Assembly (NCBI RefSeq): GCF_001427025.1
Contig: NZ_LMGA01000001.1
Location: forward strand, 642,661-706,660
DNA from: Mesorhizobium sp. Root554
Lineage (GTDB): Bacteria; Pseudomonadota; Alphaproteobacteria; Rhizobiales; Rhizobiaceae
Direction of reading: 5' to 3'
DNA: 64,000 nucleotides
The position numbers and the translations under genes are program-made. The notes under the pieces are model-generated. The model had not been told where the DNA came from, searched no databases, and saw nothing but the letters and a program-made list of their open reading frames with translations. How positions within the stretch are numbered: position 1 is the stretch's first letter; every line of letters starts with the position of its first letter. Of this stretch, positions 25,042 to 33,996 are shown piece after piece.

Positions 25042-25230
25042 ATGGGGGAAATACGCAAGAGCGAATGTCCGCATTGCAACGGCGTCGGCATCGTCTTCAA
25101 GTGCCGCGAATGGGAGGCGACGGAGGGCAAATGCTGCCCTTCCGGAACGACCCAGCAGAAGTGTCCGGGTCAAAGCCTGCGCTGCGTTCCTTGCGCGGGC
25201 ACCGGTTTCTATAGGGTTGAAACGGCCTGA
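25042..25230 (+). CDS. Small zinc-finger protein with DnaJ-type CxxCxGxG motifs
   Basis: 62 aa, eight cysteines. It has two copies of the DnaJ central-domain motif, CPHCNGVG (residues 9-16) and CVPCAGTG (about 49-56), with two further cysteine pairs between them, so it should bind zinc. It carries no J domain or client-binding domain, so it is a stand-alone zinc module of unknown role. The ATG at 25042 follows GGGGCGAT; the longer upstream reading has no support. Preceded by the AT-rich tract and followed by a convergent PilZ gene. Confidence 0.65.
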   Translation: MGEIRKSECPHCNGVGIVFKCREWEATEGKCCPSGTTQQKCPGQSLRCVPCAGTGFYRVETA

Positions 25231-25315
25231 GCGTGATCTCGCGCCCGCAACATCGACAGGTAAGGGTAGGGAGGCATCTGAGGTGGCGGGGCCGGTTGAC
25301 GCCGGCCCGTCCGCG

Positions 25316-25933
25316 TCAGTCTGCCGAGCCGCTGAATTCGGTGTCGAGCGTTTCGGCGTGCTGGATGACGGCGAATTCGATGGCGATGCCGTCTTCGAAG
25401 TGGCGCACCACCTGGCCGCGCATCGTGCCGAGCACGACCTGCACGCCGATCGCCGGCTTGACGTCGATCTCTATGGCCGCGCCCGAAAGGGACAGGTCGA
25501 TGATGCGGCACTGATACTGGCGACCATCGGTGAGGTGCAGGACGCTCATCGGGTTGCGCGGCGCGACGCGCTCGTGGCGGCGGTCTTCCGGCAGGTCGAG
25601 TTCGTGCTTGTTGGCAAGCCAGGTCAGCTGCGCGGCGAGCTTGTCCTTCTTGCGCTCGGAGGCGATGACCGTCATGGCGAAGCCGTCTTCGAGCGTGCGC
25701 GTGACGACGCCCTCGATGCGGCCGATGTGATCGATATAGGCGATGACCCGTTCGCCGGGCTGGCCGATGCGGTCGGTGCGGAAAGCGACGTTGCCGGGCG
25801 ACATGTCGATCACCTGGCACGGGTGCTCGCTACGGTCCTCCAGCATGAAGCGTCCATAAATCTTGACGCGAACACGCTGAAAGCTACGCCTTTCAGCCCC
25901 GGACGGCGAATATTCGACCGCCGCTGACCTCAT
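25316..25933 (-). CDS. Protein with two PilZ domains
   Basis: 205 aa with tandem PilZ modules. In the first (about residues 12-95) RRSFQRVRV and CQVIDMSPGN give the RxxxR and D/NxSxxG motifs, the last with Asn at the glycine-like position. In the second (about 115-195) RRHERVAPR and CRIIDLSLSGAAIEI give full RxxxR and DLSxSG motifs. PilZ domains bind cyclic di-GMP; the second module looks competent, the first partly degenerate. No effector domain is fused. Likely a c-di-GMP receptor affecting motility or envelope polysaccharide, but no target is nearby. Confidence 0.9.
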   Translation of the reverse strand: MRSAAVEYSPSGAERRSFQRVRVKIYGRFMLEDRSEHPCQVIDMSPGNVAFRTDRIGQPGERVIAYIDHIGRIEGVVTRTLEDGFAMTVIASERKKDKLAAQLTWLANKHELDLPEDRRHERVAPRNPMSVLHLTDGRQYQCRIIDLSLSGAAIEIDVKPAIGVQVVLGTMRGQVVRHFEDGIAIEFAVIQHAETLDTEFSGSAD

Positions 25934-26038
25934 GATTGCTTCACACCCCGTTTGCCATCCTGCGCCGCTGCGAGGATTCCGATCAAACTATCGCCAAACA
26001 GGTTAACAAACAGAGAAAACGGAGCGTCGGATTGCGCG

Positions 26039-26680
26039 TCAATCCTGCGTGTCGCGGCCACCGTCGAAGACGACGAGATGGCGGATCCGGCGAGCTTGCC
26101 CGTACTCGGGCGCCATGTGATTTTCACCGAGTTCGTTCGGCGCCAGCGAGGGCACCGGAATGGCTGGCCGGTTCTTGAGGTAGAGAGGCTCCTTGTCCGG
26201 GTCGATGATGCGCACGGATTCGATCAGCGCGTCGGTGATTGGGTCCGAACCCAGCCAGAAAGGCTTGTCTTCCGGGGTTATCACGCCAAGGCCGCGTGGA
26301 TGCTGGGCTCCACCGTCCAGCGGCAGAGCGAGCAGCTCGAACCTGTTGGAGCGGCCCGAACGGCTGAAGCCTTCATAAGTGATGAGCACAACCGAGGACT
26401 GGAAGACGCCGTCCATCAGCCGCGACACCAGCCGCTGGTCCTTTTCCCGCCACAGGGAAGGGAAGGAGAAGCCCTTCAACTCGCGCCCGTAGATCGCGCA
26501 AAGGCGCGTGCCGGCAAGCCGGAACACGGCTTCTCCGCGCGTGTCCTTTTCCAGGATGAAGGTGTCGGCCAGCAGATTCTTGATGTCTGCCGGCTCGATC
26601 TCGGTCCGTTTCGGGGCTCGCCGCCCGTCACGCAGCTGATTCCAATAATGGAACAGTGCGGTCGATCCGTTCAGGTTCAT
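26039..26680 (-). CDS. PAS_5 (DUF1457-type) domain protein
   Basis: 213 aa from the ATG at 26680. Residues 8-140 match the PAS_5 family: LFHYWNQLRDGRRAPKRTEIEPADIKNLLADTFILEKD, then FRLAGTRLCAIYGRELKGFSF. The C-terminal third (PSLAPNELGENHM, RIRHLVVFDGGRDTQ) is typical of the rhizobial proteins. There is no kinase, output or membrane segment. Function is unknown; related alphaproteobacterial proteins have been linked to motility or cell-cycle control but I cannot assign that here. It is separated from the divergent rhomboid gene by 400 bases that contain a candidate small RNA. Confidence 0.85.
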   Translation of the reverse strand: MNLNGSTALFHYWNQLRDGRRAPKRTEIEPADIKNLLADTFILEKDTRGEAVFRLAGTRLCAIYGRELKGFSFPSLWREKDQRLVSRLMDGVFQSSVVLITYEGFSRSGRSNRFELLALPLDGGAQHPRGLGVITPEDKPFWLGSDPITDALIESVRIIDPDKEPLYLKNRPAIPVPSLAPNELGENHMAPEYGQARRIRHLVVFDGGRDTQD

Positions 26681-26867
26681 TCTGTGTCCGCTCCGCGCGA
26701 TCCTGCTGTCTGATGTCCCATCGGTGAACAGAAGGACGCCCTCCGTGGAACTACATGCGATGCGGAGCAGGATGCATGCCAGCACCGTTAACTCTTGTTC
26801 ACGGCTCGGGGCGGTTAAGGTTAACAGATGGTTTACGTTGCATTGGACCCACGCTTATGGGACGTTG

Positions 26868-26982
26868 AAATCACTCCAGTTTTTCGCCGTTCCGCCCGGT
26901 ACGGTGACTTCAGTCAAGAGCTTGCAGGGGAGCAAGGGGCTCGACCAGCCGTTCAAGGGAAACCTTGGACGGCTTCTTTTTT
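26868..26982 (+). ncRNA. Candidate small RNA ending in an intrinsic terminator
   Basis: In the 400-base gap between the PAS_5 and rhomboid genes, the plus strand has a textbook terminator: GCCGTTCAAGG, GAAA tetraloop, CCTTGGACGGC (one G-U pair), then TTCTTTTTT. No plus-strand gene precedes it. A weak promoter can be drawn (TTTACG, 17 bases, TTATGG at 26832-26860), giving an RNA of about 115 nt with two further hairpins (TGAC-TTCA-GTCA; GAGCTTGC...GCAAGGGGCTC). A short ORF crosses the terminator and is not convincing. The 5' end is approximate. Confidence 0.5.
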
Positions 26983-27080
26983 GGCCGCGATTCGGCCATC
27001 CGATTCGCGGTTTGTGATTGGTTTGTGATTCCGGCCCGGCTGGCCTACATGCTCGCCATCGAATGCTGGCAAGGATCGAC

Positions 27081-27830
27081 ATGAGCGACACGGAAACTCC
27101 GGCGGAAAACGGGCCGATCGAGCCGGAAGCGGAGCCCCGCCGTGAACCGGTCTTCAACCTGCCGAGGATCGTGCTGGCTATCATTGCCCTGTGCGCGGGG
27201 GTGCATGTGCTGCGGACCTATGTCCTGACGGACGAGCAGGACTTCGAACTGCTGGTTCGCGCCGCCTTCATCCCGGTCCGCTACTCGGGCCAGTACGATA
27301 CCGAGTTCTATGCATTTTCGAGCCCGTTTACCTATACCTTCCTGCATGGCGGCTTCATGCATCTGGCCATCAACATGGTGTGGCTGGCGGCGTTCGGTTC
27401 ACCGCTGGCGAACCGGATCGGGGCCTTGCGCTTTGCCCTGTTCTTCGCCGCTACCGGCCTGGCGGCGGCTTTCTTTTTCTGGGCCATCCATCCGCTGACG
27501 CAGGCGCCGCTGGTCGGCGCTTCCGGGGCGATATCCGGCATGATGGGGGCCGCCGCCCGGTTTGCCTTCCGCATCGACCGGTCTTCAGGAAAGTCGGCCT
27601 TTGGCGGCCCGCCGCTGCCGTTTTCCGCGGTGTTCCGCTCACGTGGCGTGCTGACCTTCCTGGCCGTCTGGATGGTCATCAATCTGGTGACCGGACTGAT
27701 CGGGGTGGTGCCGGGCGCCGACGACCAGATTGCCTGGGAGGCGCATATCGGCGGCTTTCTCGCGGGCTTTCTCGGGCTCCGGTTCTTCGACCGGATGCCA
27801 CCTCGCCAAGATGGCGGTAATCTCAGTTAG
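27081..27830 (+). CDS. Rhomboid family intramembrane serine protease
   Basis: 249 aa, with six likely membrane helices after a 25-residue charged N-terminus. The catalytic serine is in GASGAISG (Ser148) and the catalytic histidine in EAHIGGFLAGFLG near residue 230; HGGFMHLAINMVWLAAFG supplies the conserved rhomboid helix 2 with its His-Asn pair. It cleaves membrane-spanning substrates within the inner membrane; targets are unknown. AAGGATCGAC precedes the ATG at 27081; the ATG at 27063 is an alternative. Confidence 0.93.
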   Translation: MSDTETPAENGPIEPEAEPRREPVFNLPRIVLAIIALCAGVHVLRTYVLTDEQDFELLVRAAFIPVRYSGQYDTEFYAFSSPFTYTFLHGGFMHLAINMVWLAAFGSPLANRIGALRFALFFAATGLAAAFFFWAIHPLTQAPLVGASGAISGMMGAAARFAFRIDRSSGKSAFGGPPLPFSAVFRSRGVLTFLAVWMVINLVTGLIGVVPGADDQIAWEAHIGGFLAGFLGLRFFDRMPPRQDGGNLS

Positions 27831-27933
27831 GGTCGCCGGCCCGCTCCAACTCTTGAAATGCAACCAATCGGAGCGCACCATGTTCACCTGAATGTGAACG
27901 CGGCGAACCCACTGTAGGCTGAGGAGGACCCCG

Positions 27934-28365
27934 ATGACTGTTAAGGCGATTCTGGAAGCAAAAGGCCATGACGTGTTTACGCTCGGGCCGAATGACGGCC
28001 TTGCCGAAGCGATCAACATCCTGGCTGAAAAGCGCATAGGCGCCCTGGTGGTCACCAATGGCGACCGCAAGATCGTGGGCATCCTGTCGGAACGCGACAT
28101 CGTGCGTGTCCTGGCGCGGGAAGGGGCCGCCGCGCTGAACATGCCGGTGCGCTCGGCGATGACGCCGAAGGTCAAGATCTGCAACGAGAACCATACGGTC
28201 AACGAGGTCATGGAGATCATGACGGCAGCCCGTTTCCGCCATTTGCCGGTGGAAAAGAACGGACTGCTCGACGGCATCGTCTCCATTGGCGACGTGGTCA
28301 AGCGCCGCATCGAGGATGTCGAACGCGAAGCCGAGGAGATCAAGGCCTATATCGCCACCGCCTAG
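27934..28365 (+). CDS. CBS-domain pair protein
   Basis: 143 aa consisting of two CBS domains (about residues 8-65 and 73-130): VTNGDRKIVGILSERDIVRVL in the first, VEKNGLLDGIVSIGDVVKRRI in the second. CBS pairs bind adenosyl nucleotides and act as energy sensors; stand-alone ones are common in alphaproteobacteria without a known target. GAGGA precedes the ATG at 27934. A bidirectional hairpin follows, then the convergent YjhX-like gene. Confidence 0.9.
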   Translation: MTVKAILEAKGHDVFTLGPNDGLAEAINILAEKRIGALVVTNGDRKIVGILSERDIVRVLAREGAAALNMPVRSAMTPKVKICNENHTVNEVMEIMTAARFRHLPVEKNGLLDGIVSIGDVVKRRIEDVEREAEEIKAYIATA

Positions 28366-28377
28366 ATAGGTGGGTTG

Positions 28378-28401
28378 GGGTCGCGGCCGAAACCGCGACC
28401 C
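28378..28401. terminator. Bidirectional hairpin between CBS and YjhX-like genes
   Basis: A perfect nine-bp stem (GGGTCGCGG with CCGCGACCC) and six-base loop, flanked by weaker pairing of ATAGG with CCTAT. It sits 12 bases after the CBS stop and six bases after the convergent yjhX-like stop, so it probably ends both transcripts. Confidence 0.6.
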
Positions 28402-28406
28402 ATGTC

Positions 28407-28661
28407 CTATCTGTTGTCTAGTTCGGAACGGACGAGTTCCAGCCCGCGGCGGGTGATGCGATACGGCCCGCCTGCGGAAGAGGCCACGGCCTTCTTCCGC
28501 TTGAGCTTTCTGAACAGACCGAGGTCCAGGCCTGCATAGTGCCAGCCGTCGCGCGTCAGGCATCTGACCGCCTCGATCTTCTTGTCGTTCTTTTCGATTT
28601 CGATGCGGCCGCCCTGGGCCAGCATATGCAGGATGCGCTGTTCTGTGCGCGAGATGTCCAT
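28407..28661 (-). CDS. YjhX/UPF0386 family protein
   Basis: 84 aa, the length of E. coli YjhX. The conserved pattern is MDISRTEQRILHMLAQGGRIE at the N-terminus, then CLTRDGWHYAGLDLGLFRKLKRKKAV, GGPYRITRRGLELVR and the C-terminal DNR. E. coli YjhX has been reported as a toxin paired with YjhQ (an acetyltransferase); no yjhQ-like gene is adjacent here. The fold looks like a winged helix. The ATG at 28661 is chosen because the homologous start lies there; longer readings add unrelated sequence. Confidence 0.85.
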   Translation of the reverse strand: MDISRTEQRILHMLAQGGRIEIEKNDKKIEAVRCLTRDGWHYAGLDLGLFRKLKRKKAVASSAGGPYRITRRGLELVRSELDNR

Positions 28662-28957
28662 GTGAATTCCCGGAAAACCTGGCGAGACGCCAAAACGAAA
28701 AGCCGCAGCCGCGAGACGTCGCGGCACGGCGGTTCAGGTTTTCTGCCCTGCCTCCTGCGAGGTCAGGGCTTCACCGGGACTGAGCGTAAGTGGACATCCA
28801 CTCTCCATTGGGATGGCGTCTTATAAATCGACATGAAGAAGAATTCCAGTCTCGGCTCACGGGGCGCCCGATAGCCGGATGCTTGCTTCGGCAGCCAGTT
28901 TGCACTAGCGAGATGGCACACGAATTGACCGCGACTTTCCGTTTTCCGCAGGCTTCC

Positions 28958-30457
28958 ATGACCCTCATCGACACCCGCACACCCGACGCGAAACGCTTGA
29001 TCCCCGGCGCCACCGGCGACTGGGAGATCGTCATCGGCATGGAAGTCCATGCCCAGGTGACCTCGGAGGCGAAGCTGTTCTCCGGCGCATCGACTGCGTT
29101 CGGCGCGGCGCCCAACGCCAATGTCAGCCTGGTCGACGCGGCGATGCCCGGCATGCTGCCCGTCATCAACGAGGAATGCGTGCGGCAGGCGATCCGCACC
29201 GGGCTCGGGCTGAAGGCGCAGATCAACCACAAATCAGTGTTCGACCGGAAAAACTACTTCTACCCCGATCTGCCCCAGGGCTACCAGATTTCGCAGTTCA
29301 AGCAGCCCATCGTCGGCGAGGGCACGGTCACGGTTTCGGTCGGTCCCGACAACAAGGGCCAGTTCGAGGACATCGAGGTCGGCGTCGAGCGCCTGCATCT
29401 GGAGCAGGACGCCGGCAAGTCGATGCACGACCAGCATCCGACCATGTCCTATGTCGACCTGAACCGTTCGGGCGTGGCGCTGATGGAGATCGTCTCCAAG
29501 CCCGATATCCGCTCGTCGGAAGAGGCGAAGGCGTACGTTACCAAGCTGCGCTCGATCCTGCGCTATCTCGGCACCTGCGACGGCAACATGGACGAGGGAT
29601 CGCTTCGCGCCGACGTCAACGTTTCGGTCCGGCGTCCCGGCGAGCCGTTTGGCACGCGCTGCGAGATCAAGAACATGAACTCGATCCGCTTCATCGGCCA
29701 GGCGATCGAATACGAGGCGCGCCGCCAGATCGCCATTCTGGAGGACGGCGGATCGATCGACCAGGAAACCCGCCTCTACGATGCGGTGAAGGGCGAGACC
29801 CGTTCGATGCGTTCGAAGGAAGAGGCGCATGACTACCGCTATTTCCCCGACCCTGACCTTTTGCCGCTGGAATTCGACCAGGCCTATGTCGATGCGTTGG
29901 CTGTCGGCCTGCCGGAACTGCCGGACGAAAAGAAGGCGCGGCTGGTCGAGAAGCTCGGCCTTTCGCCTTACGATGCGTCGATCCTCGTGTCGGAAAAAGC
30001 CATTGCCGATTATTTCGAGAAAGTGGCGGTGGATCGCGACGGCAAGCTGGCCGCCAACTGGGTCATCAACGACCTGCTGGGGCAGCTGAACAAATCCGGC
30101 AAAACCATTGAAGAGACTCCGGTTTCCCCCGATCAGCTCGGCGGCGTCATCGACCTGATCAAGGAAGGCACGATTTCCGGCAAGATCGCCAAGGATCTGT
30201 TCGAGATCGTCTGGAACGAGGGCGGCGACCCGCGCGAACTGGTCGAAAGCCGCGGCATGAAGCAGGTCACCGACACCGGCGCCATCGAAAAGGCGGTGGA
30301 CGAGGTGATCGCCGCCAACCCCGACAAGGTCGAGCAGGCGAAGGCCAAGCCGACCATGGCAGGCTGGTTCGTCGGCCAGGTGATGAAGGCGACGGGCGGC
30401 AAGGCCAACCCGCAGGCCGTCAACGACCTGGTCAAGGCCAAGCTCGGCATTGAATAG
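28958..30457 (+). CDS. gatB: Asp-tRNA(Asn)/Glu-tRNA(Gln) amidotransferase subunit B
   Basis: 499 aa. The N-terminal kinase-like domain has [35 protein letters not shown] and [14 protein letters not shown] motifs, and the C-terminal YqeY-like tail contains [25 protein letters not shown]. It phosphorylates misacylated Glu-tRNA(Gln) or Asp-tRNA(Asn) so that the GatA-derived ammonia can amidate it; GatA and GatC are not in this window. The ATG at 28958 is homologous to other rhizobial GatB starts; no strong ribosome site is seen. A GNAT gene follows 21 bases later. Confidence 0.96.
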   Translation: MTLIDTRTPDAKRLIPGATGDWEIVIGMEVHAQVTSEAKLFSGASTAFGAAPNANVSLVDAAMPGMLPVINEECVRQAIRTGLGLKAQINHKSVFDRKNYFYPDLPQGYQISQFKQPIVGEGTVTVSVGPDNKGQFEDIEVGVERLHLEQDAGKSMHDQHPTMSYVDLNRSGVALMEIVSKPDIRSSEEAKAYVTKLRSILRYLGTCDGNMDEGSLRADVNVSVRRPGEPFGTRCEIKNMNSIRFIGQAIEYEARRQIAILEDGGSIDQETRLYDAVKGETRSMRSKEEAHDYRYFPDPDLLPLEFDQAYVDALAVGLPELPDEKKARLVEKLGLSPYDASILVSEKAIADYFEKVAVDRDGKLAANWVINDLLGQLNKSGKTIEETPVSPDQLGGVIDLIKEGTISGKIAKDLFEIVWNEGGDPRELVESRGMKQVTDTGAIEKAVDEVIAANPDKVEQAKAKPTMAGWFVGQVMKATGGKANPQAVNDLVKAKLGIE

Positions 30458-30478
30458 CGCGCGTCGAGGGCGGGGACC

Positions 30479-30973
30479 TTGACCGTGTTCATCCGCACCG
30501 CGGGCGAGAACGATCTTGCCGCCGTCAGCCGGCTTCTCGCCGCAACCTGGCACGCCACCTACGACCCGATTTATGGCGAGGCCGGCGTTTCCCAATTATC
30601 GGACCGATGGCATTCGGTGGATTGGCTGCGCCAGATGCTGAGGCGCCCGAAATCGGAGTTCATTGTTGCCGATACCGGCTCCGGCCTTGCCGGCATGGCT
30701 TACGCGGTCGTCAATGACAAGCGGCCCGAAATCGTCGAACTGCATGAGCTTGATGTGTTGCCTGCGATGCAGGGCAGGGGTGTCGGTGGACTGCTGCTGG
30801 AGGAAATACAGGGTTCGTTCTTCGATTGCCGGATGATGCGGCTTGAGGTCGAGGAGAAGAACAATGGCGCCATCGCTTTCTACGAAGCGGGCGGCTTCGT
30901 CCGCACAGGCAGCAGGAAAGCGACACAATGGGTCGACGCTACGATCCTGACGCTGGAAAAGCAGCTCGCCTGA
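30479..30973 (+). CDS. GNAT family N-acetyltransferase
   Basis: 164 aa, one GNAT fold. ELHELDVLPAMQGRGVGGLLLEEIQ holds the acetyl-CoA pyrophosphate loop (Q/RxxGxG/A), and RLEVEEKNNGAIAFYEAGGFV is the C-terminal GNAT half. The substrate is unknown. The start is TTG at 30479 preceded by GGGGACC; a GTG at 30485 is nearly as good. Close spacing to gatB suggests cotranscription, a common rhizobial arrangement. Confidence 0.85.
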   Translation: MTVFIRTAGENDLAAVSRLLAATWHATYDPIYGEAGVSQLSDRWHSVDWLRQMLRRPKSEFIVADTGSGLAGMAYAVVNDKRPEIVELHELDVLPAMQGRGVGGLLLEEIQGSFFDCRMMRLEVEEKNNGAIAFYEAGGFVRTGSRKATQWVDATILTLEKQLA

Positions 30974-30993
30974 TCGTCGCCATCGCAGGGTGA

Positions 30994-31845
30994 CTATCCT
31001 GCTGGAATTGCGAGATTGTCGATGAGCCGTGTCTTGCCCAGCCATGCGGCGGCCAACAGGCGGCCGTCTTTGCCGCGTTGCCATGGGTGCAAAGTCAGCG
31101 CCTCGCGCGCCGCCACATAGTCGACGCTGCGGAAACCCGCCTGCAGGATCGCGTTGTAGGCCGCTTCGACCGTCGCGCGCTCGTCCGCGCCTGCGGCCAG
31201 CGCTTCGGCGGTTTCGCGCAGGATGCGGTTAAGCTGCCGTGCGACGGCGCGTTCATCGTCGCTGAGATAGGCGTTGCGCGACGACAGGGCGAGGCCGTGC
31301 TTGTCCCTTACCGTTTCCGCGCCGACGATCTCGACCGGCAGGTCGAGGTCGCGGCACAGCTTTCGGACAACGCAAAGCTGCTGATAGTCCTTCTCGCCGA
31401 AGATGGCGAAATCCGGCTCCGCCTGGATGAACAGCTTGCCGACCACGGTGGCTACACCCTCGAAGAAGGCGGGTCGGAAATCGGTTTCCAGACCGGCGGA
31501 AGGCCCGCCCACGGAAATCTTCGTCGCGAAGCCGGAAGGATACATTTCGCTGACCGGCGGCGTGAAGGCGAGATGCGCCCGGATTTCGGCCAGGCGCTCG
31601 AGGTCGCGCGCGAGCTGGCGCGGATATTTATCGAGGTCTTCCGTCGGTGCGAACTGGGCCGGGTTGACGAAGATTGACACCACGCAGCGGTCGGCCTTCT
31701 CCAGAGCCATCCGCACCAGCGAGATATGGCCGTCATGCAGCGCGCCCATCGTCGGCACCATGGCGACTTTCAGCCCGTCGCGCCGCCAGCCGCGCACCCG
31801 CGCGCGCAATGCCGCGACGGTCTCGACGATTTCCGGCAGGCTCAT
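30994..31845 (-). CDS. panC: Pantothenate synthetase
   Basis: 283 aa. Nucleotidyltransferase motifs are clear: [15 protein letters not shown] (the HIGH-like motif), [18 protein letters not shown] and [10 protein letters not shown]. It joins pantoate and beta-alanine with ATP to give pantothenate, the coenzyme A precursor. Its ATG overlaps the panB stop by four bases (ATGA), so the pair is translationally coupled. Length and motifs are normal. Confidence 0.96.
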   Translation of the reverse strand: MSLPEIVETVAALRARVRGWRRDGLKVAMVPTMGALHDGHISLVRMALEKADRCVVSIFVNPAQFAPTEDLDKYPRQLARDLERLAEIRAHLAFTPPVSEMYPSGFATKISVGGPSAGLETDFRPAFFEGVATVVGKLFIQAEPDFAIFGEKDYQQLCVVRKLCRDLDLPVEIVGAETVRDKHGLALSSRNAYLSDDERAVARQLNRILRETAEALAAGADERATVEAAYNAILQAGFRSVDYVAAREALTLHPWQRGKDGRLLAAAWLGKTRLIDNLAIPAG

Positions 31846-32678
31846 GCACGACCCTTCCTGGCTTCCGGTGAGGCGGAAAAAATATGCTCGGCGGCTGGAA
31901 AAGCGCGGCTGCGTACATCCCGCGCAAAGGCTTCGGCCGCGCCGGCGACGACATGGCGCAGATGCGCGTATTCCTTGACGAATTTGGGCACCCGGCCCAC
32001 CGTCAGGCCGACCATGTCGTCGATCACCAGAATCTGGCCGTCGCAGTCGGCGCTGGCGCCAATGCCGATGGTCGGGATGGAGACGGCGCGGGTCAGGTCC
32101 GCCGCCACGCGCTCCACAGTGCCTTCGATGACGACGGAAAACGCGCCGGCCTTTTCGACCGCCTCGGCGTCTTTGAACAGCGCCGCGACCGCATCATGGG
32201 TCTTGCCCTTGATCTTGTAGCCGCCGTCCTTCTCGACCGATTGCGGCTGCAGGCCGATATGACCCATCACCGGAATGCCATCGGCGACGAGGGCGGCGAT
32301 CTGGGGAGCCATGTCCACCCCGCCTTCGAGCTTGACCGCATGGCAACCGGTCTCCCTGACGATGCGGCGGGCGGAGGCGACGGCCAGTTCAGTCGATTCC
32401 TCATAGCTCCCCGCCGGCATGTCGACGACGACGCAGGCCTTTTGCGCGCCGCGCATCACCGCCTGGCCATGGGCGATCATCATGTCCATCGTTGCGCCCA
32501 GCGTCGTTTCGTGGCCGTGCAGGACCATGGCGACGCTGTCGCCGACCAGCAGCAGGTCGACATGGGGATCGAGCAGTCTTGCGATGGGAAAGGTATAGGC
32601 GGTGAGGCAGACGATCGGGACGCCACCCTTGGCTCGGCGAATCGCCTCGGTGGTTTTGCGGATCTCGGCTTCGGCCAA
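31842..32678 (-). CDS. panB: 3-methyl-2-oxobutanoate hydroxymethyltransferase
   Basis: 278 aa TIM barrel. [37 protein letters not shown] and [12 protein letters not shown] are family signatures for metal and substrate binding, and [10 protein letters not shown] holds the catalytic region. It makes ketopantoate from 2-oxoisovalerate and methylene-THF. The start is TTG at 32678 with GGGGGACAGAC upstream. It is first in panBC. Confidence 0.96.
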   Translation of the reverse strand: MAEAEIRKTTEAIRRAKGGVPIVCLTAYTFPIARLLDPHVDLLLVGDSVAMVLHGHETTLGATMDMMIAHGQAVMRGAQKACVVVDMPAGSYEESTELAVASARRIVRETGCHAVKLEGGVDMAPQIAALVADGIPVMGHIGLQPQSVEKDGGYKIKGKTHDAVAALFKDAEAVEKAGAFSVVIEGTVERVAADLTRAVSIPTIGIGASADCDGQILVIDDMVGLTVGRVPKFVKEYAHLRHVVAGAAEAFARDVRSRAFPAAEHIFSASPEARKGRA

Positions 32679-32865
32679 GTCTGTCCCCCGGTAAGGTGCC
32701 CAGCTGCTGCGCCTTACTTGACGCGGCGGCAGTCATAGGAACATCAGCCATGCTTGGCAAGTTGGCAGGGGTTGCCGAACAGACCGCTTGGTGCAACGCA
32801 AAATCCTTGCCTTCGCGTCCGCCTGACGCCATAAGCAACGCAGGCAAGCGGCCCGGAAAGTGACG

Positions 32866-33264
32866 ATGAAGAATTTCCTCCTGCAGTTTTTCACATGGTG
32901 GAACGGCCAGACGATCGGCACGCGGCTCCATACGTGGCGCTACGGCACAAAGGTCGGGCAGGACGAATTCGGCAACGTCTATTACGAGGGCGGCGTCAAT
33001 TCCGATGGTCAGACGCGTCGCTGGGTCATCTACAACGGCCGGTCGGAAGCTTCGGCGATCCCGCCGGGCTGGCATGGCTGGATGCATCACCGCGTCGATG
33101 TCGCTCCGCCCAGCGAGGACTACAAGCCGCGCGACTGGCAAAAGCCCTACCAGCCGAATCTCACGGGCACCCCAAGCGCCTATCGTCCGAAAGGCTCCGT
33201 GCTCGGCACCGGCCATCGGCCGCAGGTGACGGGCGACTATGATGCCTGGACGCCGGGCAACTGA
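32866..33264 (+). CDS. NADH:ubiquinone oxidoreductase accessory subunit, NDUFA12 family
   Basis: 132 aa. The whole sequence matches the B17.2/NDUFA12 family: FFTWWNGQTIGTRLHTWRYGTKVGQDEFGNVYYEGG, then RRWVIYNGRSEASAIPPGWHGWMHHRVD, DYKPRDWQKPYQPNLTGTP. This complex I accessory subunit is found in mitochondria and alphaproteobacteria. The ATG at 32866 has GGAAAG just upstream; a GTG six bases earlier is possible. It lies just upstream of the DUF2155 gene on the same strand. Confidence 0.93.
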   Translation: MKNFLLQFFTWWNGQTIGTRLHTWRYGTKVGQDEFGNVYYEGGVNSDGQTRRWVIYNGRSEASAIPPGWHGWMHHRVDVAPPSEDYKPRDWQKPYQPNLTGTPSAYRPKGSVLGTGHRPQVTGDYDAWTPGN

Positions 33265-33397
33265 GCCGGACGCACGCCGTTTGTCGTCTGCTTCTGGTCT
33301 TTTCTCGCCACAATTGGCGTTTAGCAGCTTGATGATCCGAGAGCGGCTATTAGCCTGTCGGTCGAGAATCACCGGCCATAACCACTGGTAGTCCTGT

Positions 33398-33922
33398 ATG
33401 CGCATATTGAGCCGAAATACGATGGGCGGCCGGGTCTGGACGGGCGCAGCGGTCGCCGCCACCATGTTGGCGGGTAGCCTCGCCTTCGCAGCTCCGCCTG
33501 CGGCCGGTGATGCAGGTCGTGTCGCCAATCCGGTTGCCGAATTCGCCGGCATCGACAAGATTACCGGACGTATCATCACCTTCGACGTCTATATCGACGA
33601 AACGGTGCAGTTCGGCGCCCTGCAGGTGACGCCGCGCGTCTGCTATTCGCGGCCCGAGGCCGAGGCTCCGAAGACCGATTCCTTCGTCGAAGTCGACGAG
33701 ATCACCCTGGACCGCAAGATAAGGCGCATCTTCACCGGCTGGATGTTTGCCGAGAGTCCCGGCCTCAACGCCGTCGAGCACGCCGTCTATGATGTCTGGC
33801 TCAAGGCCTGCAAGCAGAAGTCGGATGTTCCCGCACCTGGCGCGGCCAAGGCGCCCGATGGTGGCAGCGGCAAGGGCGGCGCGGCTCCGGCCGACCCCGG
33901 CACCACCTCCGGAACCAACTGA
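33398..33922 (+). CDS. DUF2155 family exported protein
   Basis: 174 aa. A signal peptide covers about residues 1-31 (ending LAFAAPP). The conserved domain reads AGIDKITGRIITFDVYIDETVQFGALQVTPRVCYSRP, then IFTGWMFAESPGLNAVEHAVYDVWLKAC, the DUF2155 signature; two cysteines may form a disulfide. The last 35 residues are a Gly/Ala/Pro-rich tail. Function unknown; probably periplasmic. It follows the NDUFA12 gene on the same strand. Confidence 0.9.
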   Translation: MRILSRNTMGGRVWTGAAVAATMLAGSLAFAAPPAAGDAGRVANPVAEFAGIDKITGRIITFDVYIDETVQFGALQVTPRVCYSRPEAEAPKTDSFVEVDEITLDRKIRRIFTGWMFAESPGLNAVEHAVYDVWLKACKQKSDVPAPGAAKAPDGGSGKGGAAPADPGTTSGTN

Positions 33923-33996
33923 TCCAACGACACTCCTTCCGGGAACCGCGTGCCTGCTGAAACGTTGGCTCGCGGGGCGCGTGAAGGATGGTGACC

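Noticed and set aside
26828..27028. 66-codon plus-strand frame between PAS_5 and rhomboid genes
   Set aside because: It runs through the intrinsic terminator at 26948-26982 and lacks a ribosome site. A non-coding RNA is the better reading.
29234..30595. 453-codon open frame antisense to gatB
   Set aside because: gatB is unmistakable on the plus strand; the antisense frame has no start signal.
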